64,000 bases of DNA from Conus ventricosus (Eukaryota > Mollusca > Gastropoda > Neogastropoda > Conidae): assembly GCA_018398815.1 (NCBI GenBank), contig JAFLJL010014247.1, positions 1-64,000 of the forward strand. Reading direction: 5' to 3'. Position 1 is the stretch's first letter. Every line of letters starts with the position of its first letter. This document shows positions 47,641-58,079 of the stretch, in pieces. A program made the translations under genes and the position numbers. The notes under the pieces are model-generated. The model saw only the letters and a program-made list of their open reading frames with translations. It made no database searches and was not told the origin of the DNA.

Positions 47641-48430
47641 AAAATAATATGTTAAAACTCGGAAAAATAAATTGCCAAACAATGAACACAAACCCGTTCC
47701 AAAAAATTTTCCCGAAAAAACCCCTTTTGTTTCCAAAAAAACAACTACTTAAACAAAATTTTTTTTTTGTCCCCATGGGGTTGATTGGAAACTTTTTCCT
47801 GATGCAGGGTTTTTTTTTTGGTTTTGGGGTTAAATTGGGCATTCCTGGACTTATTAACGGTTTGGGGTTTATTTTGGCCCTCTGCTTTCGAGTCCCTCTA
47901 TAATGACGAAACCTTTCCCCCCCTTTGAAAAAACCGAATTTATGATGATGATTAAAAAAAAAATTTATGAGTAAGGGAATTTGGGGCCCCCTTTTTTGTA
48001 CTACTACCCACTACTACAAAACAAATACAATACAAATACTACAATATTGGGTTTTTATTTTTGTCCCCAATTAATTTATTTGGTTTCAACTCCTGATAAA
48101 GGGCCCTTTTACTTTAAGGAATTCCTGAACCTTTTTCTTTAGCGGGTTCGGGGTTTTTTTTTTTTTAAAAAAAATTTTTTTTTTTTTAAATTTATTTTTT
48201 TTTTTGGGGTTTTTTTTTTAATTTTTTTTTTTTTTTTTTTTTTTTTTTTGGGGGGGCAAAAAAAAATTTCCCCCTTTTGGGGTTAAATGGTAGGCTGTGT
48301 GAATTATTAAAAAAACCTTTTGTGAAAAAAACCTCGGTGGAAGGAAAATAAAATTAAAAAACCCCTTTAAGGGGGGCTTTAATTTTTGGGGTTTTTTAAA
48401 ACCCCTTTAGACTGGGAAAAAATTGGGGGG
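47641..48430. other. Homopolymer-inflated sequence, no gene
   Basis: Dominated by T runs (48158-48250). A TACTAC/ACAAATAC tract lies at 48000-48045. No gene can be supported. Confidence 0.5.
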
Positions 48431-48439
48431 AAAGAAAAG

Positions 48440-49400
48440 GGAAACTAATTAAAAATTTTCCCTTCCCCTTTTGTTTAGGGACTTTCGCATCGTAAATTTG
48501 AAAAAACTTTTTAAACACGAAAAAAAAGATGCCAACTTAAAAATTAAAAAAAAAGCGATTTGGGGTTTTAAAACCTTGGGCTTTTTGAAGGGTTTTTAAA
48601 AGGGAAAAAAGGGGTTTTTTTTTTGTTTTGTAAACGAATGGTTTTTTAAACCCTTTTTGACTTGACAAATGGGTGAACGAAAGGTAATCTAAAATTTTTT
48701 ACCCAAATTTCTGGGGTTTTTAGGAAAATTCGCATCATATTCGATTTGACTTTTTTGTACAAAGAAAAAAAAATACAAACGACTTGAAATAAAGCGATTT
48801 TTTATTTTTTTTTTTTAAAAACCCCTTTTGGCCCTTTAAACGGAAAAACTTGGGGAAAAAAAAAATTTTTATTTGGGGGGTTTTTTTAAAAACTTTCCTA
48901 AATTCGAAAACCTTTTTCACACACACACACACGGAAAGAAAAAAGATGCACTTTAAAAAAATTTTTCCCCTTTTGCTTAAAAAAATGGGTGAACGTAAGG
49001 AAAAGAAAACTTAAAATTTGGGTTCCATTTTTTGTCGGTTGGAAATTTTGGTGTTTAGAGACTTCTTCCACCTTTTAAAAAAGACTTCCCAAAAAATAAA
49101 CAAAAAGGGTTTTTTAAAACCCCTTTGGGGCTTTTGAACCCGTAAGGTTTTAAACGTTGTTTAGATTGCATTTTTTTTTAAAGCGACTGGTTTTTAACCC
49201 TTTTTTGGACTTGAAAAACTGGGTGAAAATCTACTTTTTAATTTAGTTTTCCCCTTGTTTTTTTGGTTTTGGGGTGTTTTTTTGGGGGAACTTCCGCATC
49301 ATATTCGAAAAGACTTCTTCACGCGGAAAGAAAAAAATTTCCGCAACTTGACTTTTGGGAAAAACCCGGGTGAAAAGTAAGGTTTGAAACCTTTAAAAAT
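48440..49400. repeat. Short tandem repeat array, noisy
   Basis: Blocks such as GGGTGAACG.AAGG, CGCATCATATTCGA..GACTT and AAGCGATTT recur several times, about 150-320 bp apart. This suggests a tandem array blurred by consensus error. Confidence 0.4.
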
Positions 49401-49459
49401 ATTTCGGGGCTGTTTTGGGTTTTGCTCTAAAACAAATTTTCACCAAAAACCCCTAACTG

Positions 49460-50060
49460 CTCGGCATGTTCGACAGGTTTTAAAAGCGTGACCCTTAACC
49501 GGACCGAAATTAAAAGCAAAAATTACTTGTTTTGCTGTTTCTTTAATAACTCCCTTTTTGTTTTCATAAAACCCCAAGCCCCAAAATGTTTCACAAAAAA
49601 CCCCACAACAACGCAAATTTAAAGCGATTCCCTTTGGATTAAAGAGTTTCAAAAAATTTTTGGTTTTCCCAAAAAATTTTAAAAAAAACAACTGTTACAA
49701 AAAAAAACGTTATCGAAAAGTTTTTCGAAACCCCCCTTTTTTTCTTCTTACGTTTTAATTTTTTGCTTTTGCTTCTGCCCCGGAGGAAATTAAAAGAAAA
49801 AACAGAAACCCCAAAATTTTCCTGTTAATTTTAAATTAAGGGGGGGGCTTAAAAAAAGGGGGGGGGGGGGGGTTTAATTTTTTGTGTGTGTGGGTTATTA
49901 TACGTTTCTTTTTGCGGATCTAACATTAAATGAAAAAGGAAGAAAAAAAAGGGGAAAACAGTTTTAAATTTGGGGGACACTATTTTCCACAATTTAAAAT
50001 TCCGCTTAAAATTTGAGCCCCAAACACCAAAAACACACACACAAAAAGAAAAAATTTCCG
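49460..50060. repeat. Noisy direct repeat, copy 2
   Basis: Counterpart of 43541-44220, same orientation. A G run at 49859-49872 is followed by GT-rich sequence. No gene. Confidence 0.5.
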
Positions 50061-50465
50061 TTTCCAAACAAATACTTCGTGGCCAAGCGGCCTGAAATTT
50101 ATAAAAAAGCCACCACCCCCTTTCCCTATTAAAATGGGCTTTTTTCTGGGGAAAAATGCCTGGAAAAAAAACTAACGGGAAACTTCTTCTTAATTTTGGG
50201 GGAAAAAAAAGGGAGTGAAGGGCGAAAAACTAGAAATTAATTTGGGCCCCCCCCCCCCCCCCCCCCCCCCCCCTCCATCTTAGACTCAAAGCCGTTTTTT
50301 TTTTCTCCCCTGCTTTTGTAAATGCCCTAAAGGGGGTGGGGGGCGGGGAGAGAGAAAGTTCTGAACGGCAAACGGTATCTGAGTGGGCCAATGTTATTAG
50401 GGAGTATGATTCTACGGGTCTACATTTTCTTCCTTACGGCTGTGGGGGTTTGATGACTGCGATTT
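50061..50465. other. Boundary from noisy to clean sequence
   Basis: A C run at 50247-50273 marks the change. From about 50340 onward homopolymers are normal and frames become readable. A plus frame at 50336-50620 is unrecognised and runs into the LINE tail, so I do not call it. Confidence 0.5.
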
Positions 50466-52172
50466 CAAGTCAAGTCAAGTCAAGTATACTTTATTATCTC
50501 AAAAGAGAAATTATATTCAGGTGCAACACCATTATTACAAACATATTACATAAAAACATATCACAGAACACGAAAAGACAGAATTTCATTAAGAGGCCTA
50601 CGAACAATAAAACCATTTAGATCACCATGGAAAAGATATTTACATACTTTTAAACAGGGTCCTTAAAGAGCCTTTTAAAAGCAGGATCCCAGCATTACAA
50701 ATGTTACAAATCAAATGCATTTTAAGACCCCCCTCCCCCCCCCACCCCAACACACAACTACATATGCAAATATACATGCATGATACATGCGCGAATCTGC
50801 AACAGAACATACACACACATGTGCGCGCATGCACATACAAACACACACAAAACAATCTGCACACAAGAAAGCACACACACACACACACACACACATAGAT
50901 GTACAAAATGCACACATACACACACATATACATACATAATTATACTGTTCAACTGCTCACAGTAAGAGAAATGTACAGAATCTACACAATTAAGAATTCA
51001 ACAGATGGACTGACTGCGGAAGGAAAGATTTTTGAGCTCGTGTTTTAAACTTGAAGGTTCTAAATCTGTGTCCTGAAGGCAAAAGATCATAGTGTTGAGC
51101 TAAAACATGGCTGTCATCATTCGCAATCTGCCGTCCCTTTCTCTTCACCTCGCTCCTCATACAGATCTTGCAAACTTCTTTGTCTTTCACCCACAACTTT
51201 ACTGCAAACATTCACAATATCACTCAGCATATGCTTATTCCTTACATTCAAACTTCCATACCAACACATGAAAGATCCAGTGAGAACCGATTCAATGCAG
51301 CACCGATAGTAAGTTTTAAGAACATTTGTGGAAACACCAATTTTTCTCAATTTTTGCAAACAGAAGACTCTGGACTGACATTTTTTAAAGACTGATTGAA
51401 CGTTACCATCAAAAGAAAGTTTGTTATCCAAAACTGTACCCAGGTAGCGGTATTCATTCACCCGTTCGACAGTTTGGTCACCAATAACAAGCTGGGGTTT
51501 TGCAGTGGGGGTTTTACGAAAATCAATAAGCATTTCTTTTGTTTTGACAACATTAAGGTCTAAATAATTTCTATTACACCAAGATGCAAACCTTTCAACT
51601 TCACTAAAATAAATAGAATCTGAGTTGGATAGATCTTCGATAGCAGAATCATCAGAAACTTTATGACAGGTGTTGTTTCAGTGCCAGTGCAGTCGTTTGT
51701 GTACAGAGTAAAGAGGACCGAGATAGCACTGTGCCTGTGGGGCACCAATACAAGTAGAACGTTCTGAGGAAGTTGCAGAAAGGAAGCGGACAGACTGGGT
51801 TCTGTTTTAGGAGAAAATTGACAATCCAAAGAGTAAGTTTGGGGTCTACGTTCAGGTCTAGCAGTTTCAGGGCCAGCAGATGGGGCTGGATGGTAATTGA
51901 AGGCAGAAGAAAAGTCAATGAACAGAATGCGAACAAAAGAGTCAGGGGTGTTCAAATGAGCAAAGGCGTTATGAAGTAGCGTTAGTATGGCATCGTCCTG
52001 TGCCCCTCTGGGGTTTGTAAGCGAACTGAAAGGATCAAGTTGCTGCTTAGTAAAGAACAAAAGGCGGTGAAGGACTAGTTTCTCAAAGCATTTCATTACA
52101 ATGGGTGTTAAGGCAACAGGACGGTAATCGTTCAGTGCAACAGGATTTTTCTTCTTGGGGACAGGGATTTTA
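50466..52172 (-). mobile_element. 5'-truncated L2/Rex-like LINE, 3' part of RT ORF
   Basis: Minus strand. LNDYRPVALTPIVMKCFEKL is at about 52072-52135, FVRILFIDFSSAF (motif A with Asp) at about 51895-51935, a damaged motif B, and LYTNDCTGTE near 51680-51710. Then 51117-51533 is an open frame with MLIDFRKTP, RYLGTVLDNKL and YRCCIESVLTGSFMCWYG, the thumb and C-terminal region typical of L2-clade elements common in aquatic animals. A 3' UTR with CA/GT microsatellites (50750-50935) and a TTGAC-repeat tail ends it at 50466. Frameshifts in the RT core make it inactive. Confidence 0.88.
51117..51533 (-). pseudogene. LINE thumb/C-terminal fragment, long open frame
   Basis: 138 open codons continuing the RT above. 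The MLIDFRKTP...L..GDQTVERV..YRYLG pattern follows the catalytic core in L2-like LINEs. The start Met is internal to the polyprotein, not a real start. Confidence 0.85.
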
Positions 52173-52182
52173 GCGGCCAGGT

Positions 52183-52539
52183 ATGGATGAAGACCCAGCG
52201 GGTGACATTGAGTTGTCGATGTACGTCAGTGCGAACAAATGTACATGCTGCACTATGAAAATCCAGGGACTGTACATCAAACCCTTCGTGCGGAAAGCCA
52301 CGCCCTGGACATCGCTGAACTGTCCAGTACCCCAACAAGAACATTGGGAGGATATGTCAGAAACAGTACCTATGGAATCACACTCGACCAAAGTTACCCC
52401 CTTCGGAGTCAACCATCCTGCCGGAGTTACGTTTAAGTGTATCACACACGGACTGGACTATTCCTATCATGCCAAAGACCACGACACCTCTTGGCGATTA
52501 ACTTTTCGGATTACTACAATGCCAACTTTTCCAATTTGA
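52183..52539 (+). CDS. Hypothetical protein, 118 aa, unrecognised
   Basis: An uninterrupted plus frame directly beyond the truncated 5' end of the LINE. The protein is rich in Thr, Pro, His and Trp. It has a Cys-x-Cys-Cys near residue 20, a VPQQEHWED segment in the middle and a polar C-terminus ending FRITTMPTFPI. It has no signal peptide, membrane segment or repeat, and balanced composition, unlike chance frames in A/T-rich DNA. It could be the last exon of a host gene or a remnant of another element. The ATG at 52183 is simply the first in frame; a splice acceptor upstream is possible. I do not recognise a family. Confidence 0.35.
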   Translation: MDEDPAGDIELSMYVSANKCTCCTMKIQGLYIKPFVRKATPWTSLNCPVPQQEHWEDMSETVPMESHSTKVTPFGVNHPAGVTFKCITHGLDYSYHAKDHDTSWRLTFRITTMPTFPI

Positions 52540-52890
52540 CGGCTGTCACAGCAAACGCCGCGGCTACGGTTTTTAACCGATACGTCACACCCGAAGAAGA
52601 AGAAGAAGAAGTAACAACCCTTAATAAAAATAGGCAAACTATCTACTACCCGACCAACCAAAGTTCTTGTCGTACTCTTTTACCTCAAAATCACAACTCT
52701 TTCGCCCCCCTTTCTGATGTTCTTTTGCCTGGCTCTTTTGTCCTTTCTGATCTTCTTTGTGGCGTTAAGTTTTGGGTTGAGTTTTTTTTTTGAGAGGGGT
52801 GGGCGGGGTAATAATTCTATGAGAGAACACGAAGAAGTAATGCCGGTCGGTTGTTACATTTATTAACGAAAGGTTAGTTGCAAGTAGTCA

Positions 52891-52898
52891 TATATAAA
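52891..52898 (+). promoter_or_regulatory. TATA box
   Basis: TATATAAA lies about 110 bp before the ATG at 53003. A start site near 52920 would leave a short 5' leader rich in CATCATC repeats. Confidence 0.45.
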
Positions 52899-53002
52899 CA
52901 GGGGCCGTGTCATCATCATCATCGTCTGTCAGCCAAGCGCTTCATCATCCTAAAACCACCCCGCTTCGACCGGGCCAAGAGGTTTCCCACCACTAAGAAA
53001 AG

Positions 53003-53614
53003 ATGGAAGGAGTCGTACCCGCCGCCGCCACCACCACTACCACCACCCTGAACCGCAGCGGGGAGGCTCGAGTGGCGGTAGTAATCGGTGATTGGGGCGT
53101 CTTGGACCCGGAAGAAAGAGCCATCATGTGGGATCAGTTTGGTCAAAACTCGAACCTGCTAATACGCCTCATGCAAGAACCAACAATAAACAGCGTTTCC
53201 AAATCGCTGTCGAAGATGGAGAAACGAGAAGACGTAGAAGCTGTCCTCGTTTCTTTCAGCGCGAATGCCTGTTTTGGGGGAAGCATTTTCACGAATCGCT
53301 GGCGACAGCTCATCAACAAACTCGAGTCCGCCTTTCCTAACGTCACTAAAATTATCTTCAGCACAGTACTGTATCCCTTTTACGGAGGTGTTCTGAAAAA
53401 CTCGGTGACAATTTCCAACGCGAATCTGAAAAAGGTCGTTAACGAATGGCGCCAGAAGGATAATAAAGGATGTCATTACCGATTGATCAATCTCACAAAA
53501 ATCACCAGAAGATTCGCAGACAAAAGACCCCTGAGAACGATGTACCGAGATGCTCTGTATCCTAACACAAAATGCGTGGAACGACTCGCGGCTGAAATGT
53601 TCTCTGGGTCATAG
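53003..53614 (+). CDS. SGNH-hydrolase-like protein, likely catalytically altered
   Basis: An intact 203-codon frame with a good start context (AAGATGG). After a Thr/Ala-rich leader (residues 6-15) come a strand VAVVIGD (residues 24-30), VLVSFSANA (81-89), a FPNVTKIIFSTVLYP strand-turn (111-125) and a final DALYPN (183-188) followed by an amphipathic helix. This order matches SGNH/GDSL esterase blocks I, III and V. However, the block I nucleophile position reads GDW instead of GDS, block III reads SAN instead of GxN, and DxxH ends in Tyr. If homologous, it would be a pseudoenzyme. SGNH domains occur in host esterases and in some retroelements. No intron signals are obvious. Confidence 0.5.
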   Translation: MEGVVPAAATTTTTTLNRSGEARVAVVIGDWGVLDPEERAIMWDQFGQNSNLLIRLMQEPTINSVSKSLSKMEKREDVEAVLVSFSANACFGGSIFTNRWRQLINKLESAFPNVTKIIFSTVLYPFYGGVLKNSVTISNANLKKVVNEWRQKDNKGCHYRLINLTKITRRFADKRPLRTMYRDALYPNTKCVERLAAEMFSGS

Positions 53615-53639
53615 TAGACTAAACCCATAAGCAGACAGC

Positions 53640-53830
53640 AGGGGAGGGGGATGCGTTTTTTTCTGTCTTTTTTCTTCTTCTTCTTACCAACCCGTTTGTC
53701 GCTTTGTAATTTACTCGAACGGAACACGCTCTTCGTGGAATGAACTGTGTGTGTGTGTGTGTGTTTAAAAAAAAAAAAAAAATTCTTTGTTGGTCGGTTT
53801 TTTTTTGGTCCCCCCCCCCCCCCCCCCTCT
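53640..53830. repeat. TTC, GT and homopolymer tracts 3' of the 53-kb ORF
   Basis: (TTC)n near 53670, (GT)n at 53746-53764, an A run and a C run at 53812-53828. Confidence 0.8.
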
Positions 53831-54247
53831 ATTATTTTAACACATTTCGAACGTTTGATTTTGTACATTATTTGCATTACATGCGCATTTGTTGCGAATT
53901 ATTTTGACTCGCCCCCAAAAGAGCCTTAAATGATAAAATCTCGTACATCATCCCGGCTTCATGGGTCAAACCGAGGGTGCCAGCCAGCCACGTAATGGCT
54001 ATAATCTGGGATGGAAAATGACCCGTTTGGCTCATCGATTCTTTGTTTTGTGTGTTTTGTTTTTGTGTTGTTGTTGTTGTTGGTCGTCATTAAAACACCC
54101 ACGTTCTATTAAGAACGAATGTGTAACGGGGATAATTAATTGTTGGTGTACTGGTGGGGTGTTCGATGGTGGACGTTTATTCAGTTTGTGCAAAGTCAAA
54201 CCCAAATGCCAGAGTAACTAGCAATCGTTTTTTTGGGCCGGTTTTTT
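53831..54247. other. No gene; clean copy of 44.3-44.7 kb
   Basis: Ordinary sequence up to the gap, matched directly by the noisy copy at 44265-44760. The open frame that appears to start at 54154 runs into N and is not real evidence of a gene. Confidence 0.6.
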
Positions 54248-55247
54248 NNNNNNNNNNNNNNNNNNNNNNNNNNNNNNNNNNNNNNNNNNNNNNNNNNNNN
54301 NNNNNNNNNNNNNNNNNNNNNNNNNNNNNNNNNNNNNNNNNNNNNNNNNNNNNNNNNNNNNNNNNNNNNNNNNNNNNNNNNNNNNNNNNNNNNNNNNNNN
54401 NNNNNNNNNNNNNNNNNNNNNNNNNNNNNNNNNNNNNNNNNNNNNNNNNNNNNNNNNNNNNNNNNNNNNNNNNNNNNNNNNNNNNNNNNNNNNNNNNNNN
54501 NNNNNNNNNNNNNNNNNNNNNNNNNNNNNNNNNNNNNNNNNNNNNNNNNNNNNNNNNNNNNNNNNNNNNNNNNNNNNNNNNNNNNNNNNNNNNNNNNNNN
54601 NNNNNNNNNNNNNNNNNNNNNNNNNNNNNNNNNNNNNNNNNNNNNNNNNNNNNNNNNNNNNNNNNNNNNNNNNNNNNNNNNNNNNNNNNNNNNNNNNNNN
54701 NNNNNNNNNNNNNNNNNNNNNNNNNNNNNNNNNNNNNNNNNNNNNNNNNNNNNNNNNNNNNNNNNNNNNNNNNNNNNNNNNNNNNNNNNNNNNNNNNNNN
54801 NNNNNNNNNNNNNNNNNNNNNNNNNNNNNNNNNNNNNNNNNNNNNNNNNNNNNNNNNNNNNNNNNNNNNNNNNNNNNNNNNNNNNNNNNNNNNNNNNNNN
54901 NNNNNNNNNNNNNNNNNNNNNNNNNNNNNNNNNNNNNNNNNNNNNNNNNNNNNNNNNNNNNNNNNNNNNNNNNNNNNNNNNNNNNNNNNNNNNNNNNNNN
55001 NNNNNNNNNNNNNNNNNNNNNNNNNNNNNNNNNNNNNNNNNNNNNNNNNNNNNNNNNNNNNNNNNNNNNNNNNNNNNNNNNNNNNNNNNNNNNNNNNNNN
55101 NNNNNNNNNNNNNNNNNNNNNNNNNNNNNNNNNNNNNNNNNNNNNNNNNNNNNNNNNNNNNNNNNNNNNNNNNNNNNNNNNNNNNNNNNNNNNNNNNNNN
55201 NNNNNNNNNNNNNNNNNNNNNNNNNNNNNNNNNNNNNNNNNNNNNNN
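54248..55247. other. Assembly gap, 1000 N
   Basis: A run of exactly 1000 N, a standard scaffold gap. Frames crossing it are meaningless. Confidence 0.99.
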
Positions 55248-56175
55248 AATATATTTTTGGTGATGCCGAGTTACAGAAATATATTTTTCCGTTTAGTCTT
55301 ACCGTTTCATTGTTCCATTTCGCACAGCACCTTGGTTGTGAGCGATTGTCATTTAAGATATACTCGAGCTCTTTCTTTATGATACTGAGAGCTCTTTTTT
55401 TTTTTCTTAGCGTTCTTAGGTACATTGCAAGCGAATCTGATATTCTCTGTTCGATATATTTTCTGACAGATTGTACACAACCTAGATATGGCATAAAGTT
55501 TGTTTTTGAACCGCATGCTTGTGCTTGAATTCTTCCTATCTCATAAATGGACCATGCTTGGTCTATCAAATCTGCAATACATATACACCATTGTCTATCC
55601 GTTCTTTGAAACATATAGTTTTCCCGTCTAGTTTAATGTTTTATTGTGAAAAAAATGTTTCCAGCCAAGAAGAATTCGCTAGGATCCTCAATACTTACTT
55701 TATTACTAAACATTTCATATGCTCGGAAAGTGTCCTTCCAAAAGCATAAGTCTCTTTTTTGTTAACTGGTAAAGCACAGTCATATTTCTCAAGATCTTTT
55801 ACCAAAGGATACGTGTTTTGTATCACAGATTTTCATTTATGATTACTAACTTTAAGTTTTGTGATCCATGTAAGTTTCAATACCATTGCCGTGTGTTTAA
55901 GCGAAGGTATTCTAATCCTCCGTTTCATACATTTTTTTCGGTTGTTTTTCGGGCTACCCTATCTTGTTTGTTATTCCATACGAATTGATAGCATTGCTTT
56001 TGAAGCGTATCCATAAAGCTGTTCGGTGGGCTAGGTAGCAAGATCCAAAGAATATCAATTTTGGGAGAATAATGATTTTAAAACGGCTACTCTGGCGACA
56101 GGTGTAATAATTGTCTTACTCCAGTCGCTGAATAATGATTTTATTTCAAGAAATGTGTCATTGTAATTTAGTTCC

Positions 56176-56216
<41 letters not shown>

Positions 56217-56761
56217 CGGATACAGATAGTTTATTCAATAATAGGACATTGCCCCTATTGAAGGGGTGCAACAAAAAAATCGTTCCAAAAGAAATATAAC
56301 TGATCAAAAACTGATACAAAAAGAAACACGCACAGAACGTATCTTAAACGTTTTATATGGATAAATGGACAGATTTTTAGTTGTTCTTTCGTTATTGATG
56401 CTAGAAAGACGAAAAAGATTTATAGTACTTTAGATGTATATACCTTACTCATACATCTTTTAGAACGGGACAGCACAAAACAAAATGCGCCTCATCTTCA
56501 GTCACTTGTTTGCACAATGGTCAAGTTAAATCAATAAGTGTGTGGTGTTAAAAAAACGCGAACGAGAAAACGTCACGGTATGCATTCACTGTCAGTTCTG
56601 TCGATGACGGTCCCGCAGGTTAAAAACTGGATCAATCCGTGGAACTCGTGCATCCGCCGCAAAGCACGTGCTTGGGTCGCCGGTGGAGAGAGAGGAGAGA
56701 GAGAGAGAGAGAGAGAGAAAACTAAATTTATGCTAATAAACTGTTAAGTGTGCGTGCGTGC

Positions 56762-56809
<48 letters not shown>

Positions 56810-57271
56810 CGCACTTGTCTCTCCAGACTGGCTCCAGGATCTCTCCCACAAAACTGACTCAGTGTTTGTGTTCTATTTTGTCTCCACACCCATGGTGGAT
56901 GTTTGCAGACCCGCCCCCACCGCCACTGCTGCACGCCTGTTTGGTTTTCCTCTGCTTCCCTTCTGCTGTGAGTGCAGTGCCGGCCTGCTCCAGTGGACAT
57001 TGGTCAACGCACTGTGAAACGATGGAGGAGAAGAAGAGCGGGTGTCTATGTACACCTAGCTGTTTCCTGTCGTAAGATATCTGAGAAAAAAAGCCGCTTG
57101 ATATGATGGCGATTGTAAAGTTCCCATGGAGATGACGTTTATAAGAATAATAGTTGAAAGTCATCATGAGAACGAAGGTGACGGGAACTGTGGGATGAAC
57201 AACAGTAATACATCGTCTTTTTTCGAATATAGTTGCTCCTTTCCATTTGGGATTATTGTGGGCTGTTGAAA

Positions 57272-57308
<37 letters not shown>

Positions 57309-57470
57309 TCGTTATTGTCATTTCTGTAAGGCGGTTAGGATCGTTTGGAGTTATGGCCTGACTATTTGATCATGGAACAAGATTTGCCCTACTTGTTTAT
57401 TATTTACTTTTTAAACTGTTCCTGCTCATTCAAATTTTCATTTTTATCTCTTACACACAAAATCAACTTT
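55248..57470. other. Inner flank of the right arm, no gene
   Basis: A/T-rich single-copy-like sequence. GA tracts lie at 56180-56213 and 56688-56718, a GT/GA tract at 56750-56806, and a CT tract at 57275-57306. No supportable coding. 57470-58080 continues as flank with a G run near 57515-57530. Confidence 0.6.
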
Positions 57471-58079
57471 ACATTTCACCTAAAGAAGATCTCGTTAATG
57501 GAAAGGGAAGCAGGGGGGGGGGGGGGGGGAGGAGATCCACGGTACTGTCACGAGTACCAAAACGCCACCGCCAATGATAAAAACCCACGCTGACAACAAC
57601 CACAACAATAACAACAAGAACAAAACTGTCTGAATTCATCAACACGAAACCCCACCGGCATAAAACCACAACCAACACCGCACAAAACTGATTTTCAGGT
57701 CCATGGACACGAATCATGCCGTGTCGACTAAATTTCGCCAAGGCAAAACAGGGGCCTTGACTTAAGGTCATGCACGTGCACGCTCACTTCCGTTCCCGCA
57801 ACTTTGTTGACAAGATGCCAGCCGTTCAAGTCATAGACGTGATCAAGCCTTTGTTGACTTGTTTAGTAGCAAGCTTGGAGACTAGCCCAACTGTGTGATG
57901 CAAACCATGCCGGAACATATGGGTTGTTTGGATTATCGTATGAACCTCGGGAATGTTTTACTTCCCTGATTCACTATAACGAGGGGTTCAAATATTCTTA
58001 GTAAGCTCCTTTTTTTCCAAAATTATCTGCACGTAGTCTATAATTATTAATTCGTTTTGAGCAATACATGTGTTAATGC

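Noticed and set aside
41290..50300. Many 60-155 codon frames in the noisy block
   Set aside because: Homopolymer insertions make frames random; Lys/Phe/Pro-rich translations mirror A, T and C runs.
54154..55614. Frames of 369-472 codons across the gap
   Set aside because: They consist almost wholly of unknown bases.
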